From NCBI RefSeq assembly GCF_001895025.1, contig NZ_BCXI01000040.1, positions 1 to 64,000 of the forward strand: 64,000 nucleotides of DNA. Direction: 5' to 3'. A model generated the notes under the pieces. It ran no database searches and was not told the DNA's origin. It worked only from the letters and a program-made list of their open reading frames with translations. Shown one piece after another: positions 44,296 to 53,125 of the stretch; position 1 is the first letter of the stretch, and every line of letters starts with the position of its first letter. Position numbers and translations under genes: made by a program. The stretch comes from Rhodococcus zopfii NBRC 100606 = JCM 9919 (lineage in GTDB: Bacteria > Actinomycetota > Actinomycetes > Mycobacteriales > Mycobacteriaceae).

Positions 44296-44715
44296 ATGAC
44301 ATCGATTCAACCCGCCGGCGGCGAGAACGGCGGCGCGACGATGGCCCGCCCGAACTCGTCGGGCCTCGCGGACGTCATCGACACCATTCTCGACAAGGGC
44401 CTCGTCATCGACGCGTTCGTGCGGGTCTCTCTCGTCGGCATCGAACTCGTTACCATCGACGCCCGCATCGTCGTCGCCAGTGTCGACACATACCTGCGCT
44501 TCGCCGAGGCCGTCAATCGGCTCGAGATCTCCCAGACCGAACCGAAGGGCCTGCCCGACATCGTCGGTGATGTCGGCGGCAAGGCCGTCGAGAGCGCAGC
44601 CAAGCACAAGACCAACAGTGCCCTGGACTCGGCGGCCGAGAAGATCCTCAGGTTCCTCGACGACGTCTCCGAACAGCGCCGGAGCACCCCGCGCCCCAGG
44701 CGCAGGCAGCAGTGA
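44296..44715 (+). CDS. Gas-vesicle GvpA/GvpJ-family protein, solitary
   Basis: A 139-residue protein whose middle is the conserved gas-vesicle structural segment: [31 protein letters not shown] and [19 protein letters not shown]. It carries a 16-residue N-terminal tail and a charged C-terminal tail of about 55 residues, longer than true GvpA, so it is closer to GvpJ/GvpM-like minor proteins. GAGGAG stands 8 nt before the ATG. None of the other gas-vesicle genes (gvpF, G, K, L, N, O) is in the window. Alone it could not form a vesicle, so it must either work with a distant cluster or have another role. Confidence 0.85.
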   Translation: MTSIQPAGGENGGATMARPNSSGLADVIDTILDKGLVIDAFVRVSLVGIELVTIDARIVVASVDTYLRFAEAVNRLEISQTEPKGLPDIVGDVGGKAVESAAKHKTNSALDSAAEKILRFLDDVSEQRRSTPRPRRRQQ

Positions 44716-44779
44716 CACCCGGTCAGGACGACGACCGCGGAATCGGAGACCGAGAAAACCGACCAACCGGGAGCAGGGA

Positions 44780-45424
44780 ATGGGCCTCATCCACATCGAA
44801 CTGTTCGCAACCGTCGACCTCGTCGGGCAGGCGCCCGGCGGCCCCGACGAGGACCCGGTGGGGTTCCGGTTCGGCGGCTGGCAAGCACCTCTGCTGGACG
44901 AGGTCACCGGAGCGCAGGTCGGTGCCGCATACGAGGGCACGGACGCTCTCCTGCTCGGCCGGCGGACGTACGACATCTTTGCCGCCTATTGGCCGTACCA
45001 GGAGGGTGGTGAGGACAACGACATTGCCACGCTCTTCAACAGCGTCCCGAAGTACGTGGCCTCCCGCGGCAGGCCCGACCTCTCGTGGTCCGGGACGACG
45101 CAGCTCGGCCCGGACCTGGCAGACGCGGTGCGCGAGATCCGTGACCGGCACGAGCACGTCAAGGTCGTCGGGAGCCTGAATCTGGTGCAGACCCTGCTGC
45201 GCGAGAAACTCTTCGATCGGCTCGACCTCTGGGTGCACCCGATCGTGCTCGGCGTCGGTAAGAAGGTGTTCGACGGGGGCGCGGTGCCCACGAACGTCAC
45301 CCTCCTCGAACCGCCCGTGGCCGGCCCGAAGGGTGTCGTGTTCCTGCGCTATGGGCTCGCCGGCGGCACGCCGGGGACGGGAGACATGAGCGCACCCGAT
45401 CGCGGTGTCGGACGGAGCGACTGA
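44780..45424 (+). CDS. RibD C-terminal/dihydrofolate-reductase-like protein
   Basis: A 214-residue reductase-fold protein. ELFATVDLVGQAPGG at the start, LLLGRRTYDIFAAYWP, a phosphate-binding HVKVVGSLNLVQTLL, and LWVHPIVLGVGKKVF are typical of the DHFR-like RibD_C family. Members bind NADPH, but most solitary copies have no proven substrate. GGGAGCAGGG precedes the ATG. The frame is open upstream through the gvp-like gene but that part is a shadow. It lies 64 bp after the gvp-like stop. Confidence 0.87.
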   Translation: MGLIHIELFATVDLVGQAPGGPDEDPVGFRFGGWQAPLLDEVTGAQVGAAYEGTDALLLGRRTYDIFAAYWPYQEGGEDNDIATLFNSVPKYVASRGRPDLSWSGTTQLGPDLADAVREIRDRHEHVKVVGSLNLVQTLLREKLFDRLDLWVHPIVLGVGKKVFDGGAVPTNVTLLEPPVAGPKGVVFLRYGLAGGTPGTGDMSAPDRGVGRSD

Positions 45425-45825
45425 AGCGGCGTCCGCCAGACGGGCCTGCCTGTCCGGCCGTTTCGGCTACCCGGTGAGGTGCATGGGCGTGACATGCCGG
45501 TGCGGCAGAGGATCTCCACGACAGCACCGGGATCGATCGATCCAGTAGCGCCGCGCTCGACGTGGTGGGCGACTCGAGGTAGTCGCCGAAACACACGAAC
45601 GCCGATCGCGGCTTGCCTGGGCAGCAAGCGAATAGTCGCGCCGACCCGATCACCGCCGTCACAGCCGCTACGGGTACTGCTCCGCATGGGCGATCTGACC
45701 AGGATCGTTCCCCGGGTGCCTCTTTCGAGACTCGCACCCTGATGACACTGCTCCGGTTGTGCCCGAGGACCCTCCCCCCGGACCGTGAAGCAGGCGATCC
45801 CCAGGACCGGAGCAGGCGCAGCCTC
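45425..45825. other. Intergenic stretch between two convergent genes
   Basis: This 401-bp gap separates the RibD-like gene from rsgA. Several short open frames cross it on both strands, but all are arginine- and serine-rich products of base composition with no ribosome-binding site and no family resemblance. I see no RNA gene, strong hairpin or promoter. It may be decayed sequence. Confidence 0.5.
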
Positions 45826-46878
45826 TCAGCGGTCGCGGTAGTACGCCCGGATCGCTCGGCTCATCACCTTGGCCTCCCGGGTACGCTCGTGCCGCAACCG
45901 AGCATCCGAGCGGGCCGCAACCCAGGCGTTCTCGCGCCGCAGCTTGCGATGACTCTCCACCCGCCGCGCGTCGAGGTCGCCGTCCTCGACGGCGGCGCGG
46001 ACCGCACATCCCGGCTCGCTCTCGTGCGCGCAGTCGGTGAATCGGCAGTGTTGCGCGAGCTCGTCGACCTCGGGGAAGGCCGCGGCGATACCGGCACCCG
46101 CCTCCCACATCCCGACGCCGCGCAGCCCCGGTGTGTCGATGAGGGTCAGTCCGTCACCCAGAGGAAACATCTCCCGCTCGGTGGTGGTGTGACGGCCTTT
46201 GCCGTCGCGCTGTCGCACCGGTGCCGTCGCCTGGATCTCGCGCCCGCACAATGCGTTGACCAGAGTCGATTTCCCGGCGCCGGATGCGCCGACGAACACG
46301 ACGGTGCCGTGGATCCGGTCGCGCAACTCGCTCAGGCCGGATCCGTTCGGCGCGCACACCTCCACTACCGAAGCCCCGGGTGCGACCGCGGAGATCCCGC
46401 TGAACACCGGTTCGGTCGCGAGGTCGGCTTTCGTCAGCGCTACGACCGGCTGCGCACCGCTGTCCCAGGCCAGTGCCAGCAGGCGTTCCACGCGTCCCGG
46501 GTCGAGCGCGGTATCCGCTGCCACCGTCACCACGACGGTATCGACATTGGCGGCGAGGACCTGTTCCTCCGAACGTCCCGATGCGTCGGCACGACGGATC
46601 ACCCCGACCCGCGGCAGCACCGCGCAGACCGCACCGATCGTGTCGCCCTCGGTGGCGGGTTCGCGCACGATCACCCAGTCGCCGGTGCACACGTGGTGGC
46701 CGGACGGCCGCACTCGGAGCGGTCCCGCCGACGTGACGGCCTCGCCGCAGCCCCGGGTGACACGCACGATCCGCCCGGGTGATCCGTGAATATCACTGCC
46801 CGCGAATCGCTCTGCGATCTGCGGGGTCCAGCCGTACGCGGCCAGCGATTCGATTCCGGGTGGGACATCGACGTTCAC
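45826..46878 (-). CDS. rsgA: Ribosome small-subunit-dependent GTPase A
   Basis: A 350-residue circularly permuted GTPase. The G motifs come in the order G4 (ALTKAD), G1 (GASGAGKST) and G3 (DTPG), which marks the YjeQ/RsgA family. An N-terminal OB-fold-like region precedes them. A C-terminal zinc knuckle CRFTDCAHESEPGC follows. RsgA helps mature and check the 30S subunit. The start is a GTG at 46878 with AGGAG 7 nt upstream; the frame is open further but the extra part is a shadow of gpsA. It is divergent from gpsA across 225 bp. Confidence 0.93.
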   Translation of the reverse strand: MNVDVPPGIESLAAYGWTPQIAERFAGSDIHGSPGRIVRVTRGCGEAVTSAGPLRVRPSGHHVCTGDWVIVREPATEGDTIGAVCAVLPRVGVIRRADASGRSEEQVLAANVDTVVVTVAADTALDPGRVERLLALAWDSGAQPVVALTKADLATEPVFSGISAVAPGASVVEVCAPNGSGLSELRDRIHGTVVFVGASGAGKSTLVNALCGREIQATAPVRQRDGKGRHTTTEREMFPLGDGLTLIDTPGLRGVGMWEAGAGIAAAFPEVDELAQHCRFTDCAHESEPGCAVRAAVEDGDLDARRVESHRKLRRENAWVAARSDARLRHERTREAKVMSRAIRAYYRDR

Positions 46879-47103
46879 GGTGGTGCTCCTGAATTCGCGG
46901 TGACGCGCGGGTTCCTGTCCCGCTTCGACCGGTTCCGATGGTGAACCCGCCGACCTCGCACCGCAATCGAATTTCTCCGGATGTGCGCAAGGATCGAGGG
47001 TTGTTCGGTTCCCGACCGCCCGAAATGTCCCCGCCGCATCCAGCGACCTGACACGCTGAGGATCCGTAGGGCTCGTTGGCAGACCAGGTAGGAGTGATCG
47101 CAG

Positions 47104-48111
47104 ATGGCACGTCCGGTTCGCGTCGTCGTTCTCGGTTCCGGCTCGTGGGGGACCACGGTCGCGGGGCTCGCGGCCCAGAACACGCCGACGCTGGTGTGGT
47201 CGCGCAGTTCCGACACCGCGGCGGAGATCAACAAGGAGCACCGGAACAGCCGCTACCTCGGCGACCGCGAGCTCCCCGCCGACCTGCGGGCCACCGACGA
47301 CCTGATCGAGGCCGCGCACGAGGCGGATGTGCTGGTCGTGGGGGTGCCCTCGCACGCGGTGCGGGGAACGCTCGACCGGATCGCCGACGAGGTGCGCGCC
47401 TGGGTACCGGTCGTCTCGCTCGCGAAGGGTCTCGAGCCGGGCACGCGGCTGCGGCCGACCGAGGTGATTTCGCAGTGCCTGCCGGGGCATCCGGTCGGGT
47501 TGCTCGCCGGACCGAACATCGCCAGCGAGATCGCCGACGGATTGGCCGCCGCGTCGGTGGTGGCGATGCAGGACGAGTCGGTCGCGAGCGCGCTGCAACC
47601 GTTGTTCGCGTCGAAGGTGTTCCGCGTCTACCGCAATACCGACGTACTCGGCTGCGAGCTGGGTGGGGTCCTCAAGAACATCGTCGCGATCGCGGCCGGC
47701 ATGGCCGAGGGACTGGGGGTCGGCGACAACACCCGCGCGATGGTGCTCTCGCGGGGACTCGCCGAGATGATCCGGCTCGGCGTGGCGATGGGCGCGCAGC
47801 CACGGACCTTTTCCGGCCTGACCGGCATGGGCGATCTGATCGCCACGTGCATGAGCCCGGCGTCGCGCAACCGCCGGGTCGGTGAGGCGATCGCGCGCGG
47901 ACTGTCCGTGGAGGAGGCGGTCGCCGAACTGGGGCAGGTCGCCGAGGGTGTCAAGACCGCTCCGACGGTGATGGAACTCGCCCGTGAGTACGGCGTCGAG
48001 ATGCCGATCGCCGCCGAGGTCGAGGCGGTGGTTGCGGGGCGTCGAACCCCCACCGAGGCCTATCGCGGGCTGCGGCGCCGCGCACCCGGTGATGAGGAGG
48101 ACCTCGTCTGA
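47104..48111 (+). CDS. gpsA: NAD(P)H-dependent glycerol-3-phosphate dehydrogenase
   Basis: A 335-residue enzyme with the Rossmann motif LGSGSWGTT, the SLAKGLEPG and GPNIASEIA segments, the catalytic Lys in [13 protein letters not shown], and [12 protein letters not shown]. It reduces dihydroxyacetone phosphate to glycerol-3-phosphate for phospholipid synthesis. A GGAG site lies about 10 nt before the ATG. Rhodococci may carry more than one copy; the usual partner genes (ddl, thiL, plsY) are not here, so this could be a secondary copy. It is functionally close to the ugp-like locus 16 kb away, which would release the same metabolite. Confidence 0.95.
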   Translation: MARPVRVVVLGSGSWGTTVAGLAAQNTPTLVWSRSSDTAAEINKEHRNSRYLGDRELPADLRATDDLIEAAHEADVLVVGVPSHAVRGTLDRIADEVRAWVPVVSLAKGLEPGTRLRPTEVISQCLPGHPVGLLAGPNIASEIADGLAAASVVAMQDESVASALQPLFASKVFRVYRNTDVLGCELGGVLKNIVAIAAGMAEGLGVGDNTRAMVLSRGLAEMIRLGVAMGAQPRTFSGLTGMGDLIATCMSPASRNRRVGEAIARGLSVEEAVAELGQVAEGVKTAPTVMELAREYGVEMPIAAEVEAVVAGRRTPTEAYRGLRRRAPGDEEDLV

Positions 48112-48185
48112 TCAGCCGGGTATCCGGCTTTCTCGGATTTATCCCAGACATCGAGAGATTTCCCGATTTGACTGTTCACGGGCTG

Positions 48186-48204
48186 ACTTGAACACTGTTC
48201 AAGT
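48186..48204. promoter_or_regulatory. Perfect 19-bp palindrome at the start of the flavin monooxygenase gene
   Basis: ACTTGAACACTGTTCAAGT is a 9-bp inverted repeat with a single central base. It overlaps the proposed GTG start at 48203, and a further copy of the half-site ACTGTTCA occurs at 48171-48178. The length and TGAAC/GTTCA arms resemble operators of TetR-family repressors, which often control Baeyer-Villiger monooxygenases. No TetR gene is present in the window. Confidence 0.6.
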
Positions 48205-49645
48205 GCTGTCGTTCACGGAAGTCCTCATCATCGGCGCCGGATTCGCGGGGCTCGGCGCGGCCGTGCACCTGCACCGTCTCGGCCGGGACGTGCGGGTCCT
48301 CGAACGCGCGGATTCCGTCGGCGGGACGTGGCGCGACAACACCTACCCGGGCTGCGAATGCGACATCCCGCCGGCGCTGTACTCGTACTCGTTCGCACCG
48401 CAGGCGACGTGGGCACGCGGCCGCGCCGGGCAACCCGAGATCCTCGCGCACCTGCACGACCTCGCCGGCGCACCCGGCCTGCGCGAGCGCATCACGTGCG
48501 GGGTCGCCGCCACCGGGTGCCGCTGGGACGAACGCACGCAGCGCTGGCACGTCACCACCGACCGGGGAACCAGCTACGAGTCGCGCTTCCTCATCGTGGC
48601 GGTCGGCGCGCTCAACGTACCCCGGATCCCCCGCCCGGCCGGCACCTTCGACGGTCCCGCCGTTCACACCGCCCGATGGGACGACGCGCTCGATCTCACC
48701 GGGCGGCACGTCACGGTCGTCGGAACGGGTGCCAGCGCAATACAAGTCGTCCCCCAGGTTGCCGAGGTCGCGGCTCGCGTCACCGTCGTCCAGCGCACCG
48801 CGCCGTGGATCCTGCCGCGGACCCTCCCCCGGCTACCGCTCCCGCGCCCGGTCCGGCGGACACTCGAATACTGGCGCGCGGAAGCCCGATCGAGCGCCTT
48901 CACTGGGTCACCGGACCGGCTCGAGGCCCGTGCGCTGCGGCACCTGCACGATCAGGTCGCCGATCCGGCCCTGCGCGAGGCACTGACCCCGCACTACCGG
49001 ATCGGATGCAAGCGGCTGCTGTTCTCCGACGACTACTACCCCGCGTTGGGTCGCGGGAACGTCGAACTGGTCCCGTCACCGCTCGCACGGCTCGCCGGGG
49101 ACTCCGTCGTCACCGCGGACGGTCGCGAGCACCGCGCCGATGTTCTGGTGTATGCCACGGGGTTTCACGTGTCCGGTGCGCTCGCATCGGTCCCGGTGGC
49201 CGGGCGGGACGGGAAGATCCTCCTCGAGCAGTGGGCACGCGAGGGTGCGCAGGCGCACCTGGGTATCACCGTCGCGGGGTTTCCGAACGCGTTCGTCCTC
49301 GGCGGTCCCAACACCGGCCTGGCCCACACCTCGGTTCTCACGATGCTCGAATCCCAGTTCCGTTATGCCGCGGCAGCAATGGACGCGACCGACCAAGAGG
49401 GCGTCGACGCGCTCGAGGTCGACGAGCAGGCACCGGCCCGGTTCGCTGCCGAGATGGCCGACCGGTCGGCGGGAACGGCGTGGACGTCCGGCTGCGACAG
49501 CTGGTACCTCGACCGCGACGGCGTCAACCGATCGCTGTGGCCCGATTGCGCGTGGCGGTACCGGCTGCGCACTCGTCGATTCGACCGCGAGAACTACCGG
49601 GTTCCGGCATCCGTGATCGAGCCGTCACCGGCCTCGTTCCCGTAG
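48203..49645 (+). CDS. FAD/NADPH monooxygenase, Baeyer-Villiger type
   Basis: A 480-residue flavin monooxygenase. The first Rossmann motif GAGFAG (FAD), the Baeyer-Villiger fingerprint FDGPAVHTARWD, the second Rossmann motif GTGASA (NADPH) and the late YATGF motif are all present. The frame is open from 47984, but the upstream part overlaps gpsA out of frame. The best start is the GTG at 48203, or a TTG at 48188; neither has a ribosome-binding site, and the start overlaps a perfect palindrome. The last 21 bases overlap the convergent aconitase gene. The enzyme should insert oxygen next to a carbonyl in an unknown ketone or aldehyde. Confidence 0.87.
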   Translation: MLSFTEVLIIGAGFAGLGAAVHLHRLGRDVRVLERADSVGGTWRDNTYPGCECDIPPALYSYSFAPQATWARGRAGQPEILAHLHDLAGAPGLRERITCGVAATGCRWDERTQRWHVTTDRGTSYESRFLIVAVGALNVPRIPRPAGTFDGPAVHTARWDDALDLTGRHVTVVGTGASAIQVVPQVAEVAARVTVVQRTAPWILPRTLPRLPLPRPVRRTLEYWRAEARSSAFTGSPDRLEARALRHLHDQVADPALREALTPHYRIGCKRLLFSDDYYPALGRGNVELVPSPLARLAGDSVVTADGREHRADVLVYATGFHVSGALASVPVAGRDGKILLEQWAREGAQAHLGITVAGFPNAFVLGGPNTGLAHTSVLTMLESQFRYAAAAMDATDQEGVDALEVDEQAPARFAAEMADRSAGTAWTSGCDSWYLDRDGVNRSLWPDCAWRYRLRTRRFDRENYRVPASVIEPSPASFP

Positions 49646-51586
49646 TGCCAGTTTCGGAATGATGCCGCCGGCCAGCACATCCTCGAGCTGACGGGGCGAC
49701 AACCTGTGCCGCACCGGAATGTCCACCTCACGGGTCGAATCATGCACCGACAGATCGGGCCCGGCCACGAGCGCGTCACGCAGCCCGTCGAGGACGAACA
49801 CATCGCCTTGCTCGATCGCGTCGTAGTCGTCCGGGTTCTCGAATTCGAGAGCGAGGACACCGAAGTTCGCGAGGTTCTGCCAGTGGATCCGCGCGAACGA
49901 CTTCGCGAGCACGACGCGGAGACCGAGATACCGCGGCGTGATGGCAGCATGCTCACGCGACGATCCCTGCCCGTAGTTCTCCCCGCCGACGACGATGTGT
50001 CCCGAGGTGTGCGTGGCCGCGGCCCGCTCCGGATAGGTCTCGTCGACCTGGGTGAAGGTGAACTGCGCGAGCTTGGGGATGTTGGACCGGAAGGGCAATG
50101 CCCGAGCTCCCGCCGGCGAGATCTCGTCGGTGGAGATGTTGTCTGCGACCTTCAACAGAACAGGAGCCTCGATCCGGTCCGGCAAGGGCGGGAAATCGGG
50201 CAGCGACGAGATGTTCGGTCCCTTCACCGGTTCGATGTTTCGTGCCTCCTCCTCCGGCGGCGGAGCGGCGAGCATCGCGGTGTTCACCGACGCGGCCGCA
50301 GGCAACTCCAGTGTCGGGTAGTCCATGCCGGCCTGCGCGGCCCAATCACGCGGGTCGGTGATGCAACCGGTCAGTGCGGAGGCTGCCGCGGTCTCCGGCG
50401 AACACAACCACACCGAGTCCTCCCGGGTACCGGAGCGACCGGGGAAGTTCCTCGGCATGGTGCGCAACGAGTTCCGCCCGGTCGCGGGGGCCTGCCCCAT
50501 GCCGATGCAGCCCATGCATCCGGACTGGTGGATGCGGGCTCCGGCGGTCACGAGGTCGAGCGTGGCACCCATGCGGGTGAGGTCGGAGTAGATCTCCCGC
50601 GAGGACGGGTTGATGTCGAAGCTGACCTCCGGGAGGGTCTGCCGTCCGGCGACCATCGCGGCCGCGATCGCGAAGTCGCGCAGTCCGGGGTTCGCGGACG
50701 ATCCGATGACGACCTGTGCGACCGGTTCCCCGGCGACCTCACGCACGGCCACCACATTGCCCGGCGACGACGGCTTCGCGATCAGCGGTTCGATGGAAGA
50801 CAGGTCGACGTGCTCGACGAGGTCGTATCCCGCGCCCGGGTCGGCGACGACCTCGACGAAGTCCTTCTCCCGGCCCTCCGACCTCAGGAACTCGCGCACC
50901 GCGTCGTCGGCAGGGAACACGGTGGTGGTCGCACCGAGTTCGGCGCCCATGTTCGCGATCACGTGCCGGTCCATCGCGGTCAGCGTCTCCAGTCCAGGCC
51001 CGTGATATTCGAGAATCCGCCCGACTCCGCCCTTGACGCCGTGCCGGCGGAGCATCTCGAGAATCACGTCCTTCGCCGAGCACCACGGCGGCAGAGCGCC
51101 GGTCAGCTCCACACCCCAGATCTCGGGCATCCGCAGGTTCAGCGGCTCGCCGGCGATGGCCAGCGCCACCTCGAGTCCGCCGACGCCGATGGCGAGCATG
51201 CCGAGCGAGCCGGCCGCAGGCGTGTGCGAATCGGATCCGGCCAGCGTCTTGCCCGGTATCCCGAACCGCTGCATGTGCGTCGGGTGTGAAACCCCGTTGC
51301 CCGGCTTGGAGAACCACAGCCCGTACCGCAGGCAGGAGGTGCGCAGGTACTCGTGGTCTTCGGCGTTCTTCTCGTCGGCCTGCAGCAGGTTGTGGTCGAC
51401 GTATTGGACGCTGACCTCCGTCCGCGCGCGATCGAGATGCAGCGCTTCGAGTTCCTGCATCACCAGGGTTCCTGTGGCGTCCTGGGTGAGGGTCTGGTCG
51501 ATCCGGATCGCTATCTCCTCGCCGGGGACCATCTCCCCGGACATCAGATGGTCTCCGATGAGCTTGCACGCAACGTTCTCCGACAT
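49625..51586 (-). CDS. Aconitate hydratase family protein lacking one cluster cysteine
   Basis: A 653-residue aconitase-like protein, close in size to the small Aquifex-type aconitases. GSDSHTPAAG, the Cys pair in SGCMGCIGMG (Cys357 and Cys360) and the C-terminal swivel domain with YGQGSSREHAA are present. In classical aconitases the first cluster ligand is the Cys of GSCTN. Here that position reads GSSAN with Ser297. The cluster may use another ligand or be more labile, or this may be a family trait. GGGAG precedes the ATG. It may isomerise citrate or a related tricarboxylate. It converges on the monooxygenase gene, with a 21-bp overlap. Confidence 0.88.
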   Translation of the reverse strand: MSENVACKLIGDHLMSGEMVPGEEIAIRIDQTLTQDATGTLVMQELEALHLDRARTEVSVQYVDHNLLQADEKNAEDHEYLRTSCLRYGLWFSKPGNGVSHPTHMQRFGIPGKTLAGSDSHTPAAGSLGMLAIGVGGLEVALAIAGEPLNLRMPEIWGVELTGALPPWCSAKDVILEMLRRHGVKGGVGRILEYHGPGLETLTAMDRHVIANMGAELGATTTVFPADDAVREFLRSEGREKDFVEVVADPGAGYDLVEHVDLSSIEPLIAKPSSPGNVVAVREVAGEPVAQVVIGSSANPGLRDFAIAAAMVAGRQTLPEVSFDINPSSREIYSDLTRMGATLDLVTAGARIHQSGCMGCIGMGQAPATGRNSLRTMPRNFPGRSGTREDSVWLCSPETAAASALTGCITDPRDWAAQAGMDYPTLELPAAASVNTAMLAAPPPEEEARNIEPVKGPNISSLPDFPPLPDRIEAPVLLKVADNISTDEISPAGARALPFRSNIPKLAQFTFTQVDETYPERAAATHTSGHIVVGGENYGQGSSREHAAITPRYLGLRVVLAKSFARIHWQNLANFGVLALEFENPDDYDAIEQGDVFVLDGLRDALVAGPDLSVHDSTREVDIPVRHRLSPRQLEDVLAGGIIPKLALRERGR

Positions 51587-51657
51587 GGTGGCTCCCGTCC
51601 GCGCCCGGGGCGCCGACGGCGGACCGGGCGGCGGCTGTCGATTTCGTTACCTCCAGC

Positions 51658-51738
51658 ATGCGCCGGTTCGATCGCGAGAACTACCGCGCCCGCCACCACC
51701 GGGCGGGTCTGGACGGACAGACCCTGAACGAGCGCTAA
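51658..51738 (+). pseudogene. Possible 3'-terminal fragment of a flavin monooxygenase gene
   Basis: After the ATG, the 26-codon frame encodes RRFDRENYR, identical to the nine residues RRFDRENYR near the end of the monooxygenase at 48203-49645, then diverges and stops. Codons differ only at synonymous third positions (CGT/CGC, CGA/CGG, GAC/GAT), which suggests descent from a paralogous coding sequence rather than a recent copy. It stands just beyond the 5' end of the aconitase gene. It has no ribosome-binding site. Confidence 0.35.
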
Positions 51739-51764
51739 CTCCTCGGGTGTGGGATCGTGAGGTC

Positions 51765-52460
51765 ATGACCGTCTCCGACGCGACCAACTCCGACGCGACC
51801 ATGCTGTCGACGCTGCTCGACGCCCGGTACAGCTGCCGTGCGTTCCTGTCCAAGCAGGTGCCGCGCGAGGACATCGAACGCATGCTGCGGATGGCCCAGC
51901 GCACCCCGTCGTGGTGCAACTCGCAGCCGTGGCAGGTGCACGTGACCAGCGGGGACGCCACCGACCGGCTCCGGGCGGCCACGTACGAGCAGGCCGCCTC
52001 CGGGCTCCTCGACCCGGACATCGCAGGTCCCGTCGAGTACCGCGGCGAGTACGCCGAGCGCCGGCGCAACGCGGGATACGCCCTGTACAACGCACTGAGC
52101 ATCGCCCGCGACGACTATCCCGAGCGCACCCGGCAGATGCTCGAGAACTACCGGTTCTTCGGCGCCCCGCACGTCGCGATCGTTACCACCGACAAGCAGC
52201 TCGGCACGTACGGCGCCGTCGACTGCGGCGGCTACGTCGCCACCCTGCTGCTCGCCGCGCAGGCCCTCGGCATCGCCGCGGTCCCCCAGGCCGCCGTCGC
52301 GATGACCGCGACGGCGCTGCGCAACGAGCTGAACATCTCCGATGAGCGCGACATCGTGTGCGCCATCTCGTTCGGCTACGCCGACGAGTCCCATCCGGCG
52401 AACACGTGCCGCACCGACCGGGCCGAGCTCGGCGACGTCGTGCGGTGGGTGGAGGACTGA
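51765..52460 (+). CDS. Nitroreductase-family protein
   Basis: A 231-residue FMN-dependent nitroreductase-fold protein. ARYSCRAFLSKQVP with the FMN-binding Arg, RTPSWCNSQPWQVHV, and the late ALGIAAVPQAA segment are typical. It should use NAD(P)H to reduce nitroaromatics, quinones or enones. The ATG at 51765 has GTGAGG nearby; the longer frame upstream is a shadow of the aconitase gene. It stands alone between the aconitase and the sigma factor. Confidence 0.88.
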   Translation: MTVSDATNSDATMLSTLLDARYSCRAFLSKQVPREDIERMLRMAQRTPSWCNSQPWQVHVTSGDATDRLRAATYEQAASGLLDPDIAGPVEYRGEYAERRRNAGYALYNALSIARDDYPERTRQMLENYRFFGAPHVAIVTTDKQLGTYGAVDCGGYVATLLLAAQALGIAAVPQAAVAMTATALRNELNISDERDIVCAISFGYADESHPANTCRTDRAELGDVVRWVED

Positions 52461-52540
52461 CCACCCCCAGGGGTGCTGTTTCGTGACGCTGCGGCGGCGC
52501 AGGCTCGAGGTGTCGAATTACCGCCCCGAGAGGAACCACC

Positions 52541-53125
52541 GTGACCGACACCGAAACCGAAGCACTGCTCCGCAATTGGGTTCCGCGCGCCGTCGCCGGT
52601 GAACCGCACGCCGTGGGCGTGGTGGTGCGCTCGGTCCATCCGCACGTGATGCGTTTCTGCGACGCACGGATGGACGCGCACACCCGGGCCCACACCCCGG
52701 TCGAGGATCTCGCCCAGGAGGTGTGCCTCGCACTGACCCGCGCGCTGCCTCGCTACCGCGACCGGGGGACCTCGGTGCTGCGTTTCGCGTTCGGTATCGC
52801 CACCCGCAAGATCGCCGACGCCCGCCGCAGCGCGGCCCGGTCCGCGCCGCACGTGCACGAGGTGGCGGCGCCCGGGCCGGAGGAAGCCGTGCTCGACGAG
52901 GAGTTGATCGCTGCCGCACAGCGACTCATGGCAACGCTGCCCGAACAGCAACTGCTCGTGCTGAAACTGCGCGTCATGCAGGGCTACAGCACGGAACGCA
53001 CCGCCGAACTTCTCGGCACCACGCCGGGCGCGGTCCGCATCGCCCAGCACCGGGCTCTGAATCGTATCCGGCTGCAGCTCAATCGGATTGAGCACGCAGA
53101 TACCGCCCGAAGTGCGGCACGGTGA
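52541..53125 (+). CDS. Sigma-70-family RNA polymerase sigma factor, SigD/ShbA-like
   Basis: A 194-residue group 4-type sigma factor. Region 2 lies at about residues 45-100 (HTPVEDLAQEVCLALTRALPRYRDRG), region 4 at about 130-185 (LPEQQLLVLKLRVMQGYSTERTAELLGTTPGAVRIAQHRALNRIR). The sequence is nearest to actinobacterial SigD/ShbA proteins. A GTG start with GAGAGGA upstream is used. No anti-sigma gene follows; instead the last 47 bp overlap the convergent AAA ATPase gene, so antisense transcription may affect both. Confidence 0.87.
   Translation: MTDTETEALLRNWVPRAVAGEPHAVGVVVRSVHPHVMRFCDARMDAHTRAHTPVEDLAQEVCLALTRALPRYRDRGTSVLRFAFGIATRKIADARRSAARSAPHVHEVAAPGPEEAVLDEELIAAAQRLMATLPEQQLLVLKLRVMQGYSTERTAELLGTTPGAVRIAQHRALNRIRLQLNRIEHADTARSAAR

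Noticed and set aside
45297-45742. Possible small genes in the gap before rsgA
   Set aside because: Products on both strands are Arg/Ser/Pro-rich, start signals are absent, and no family resemblance is seen.
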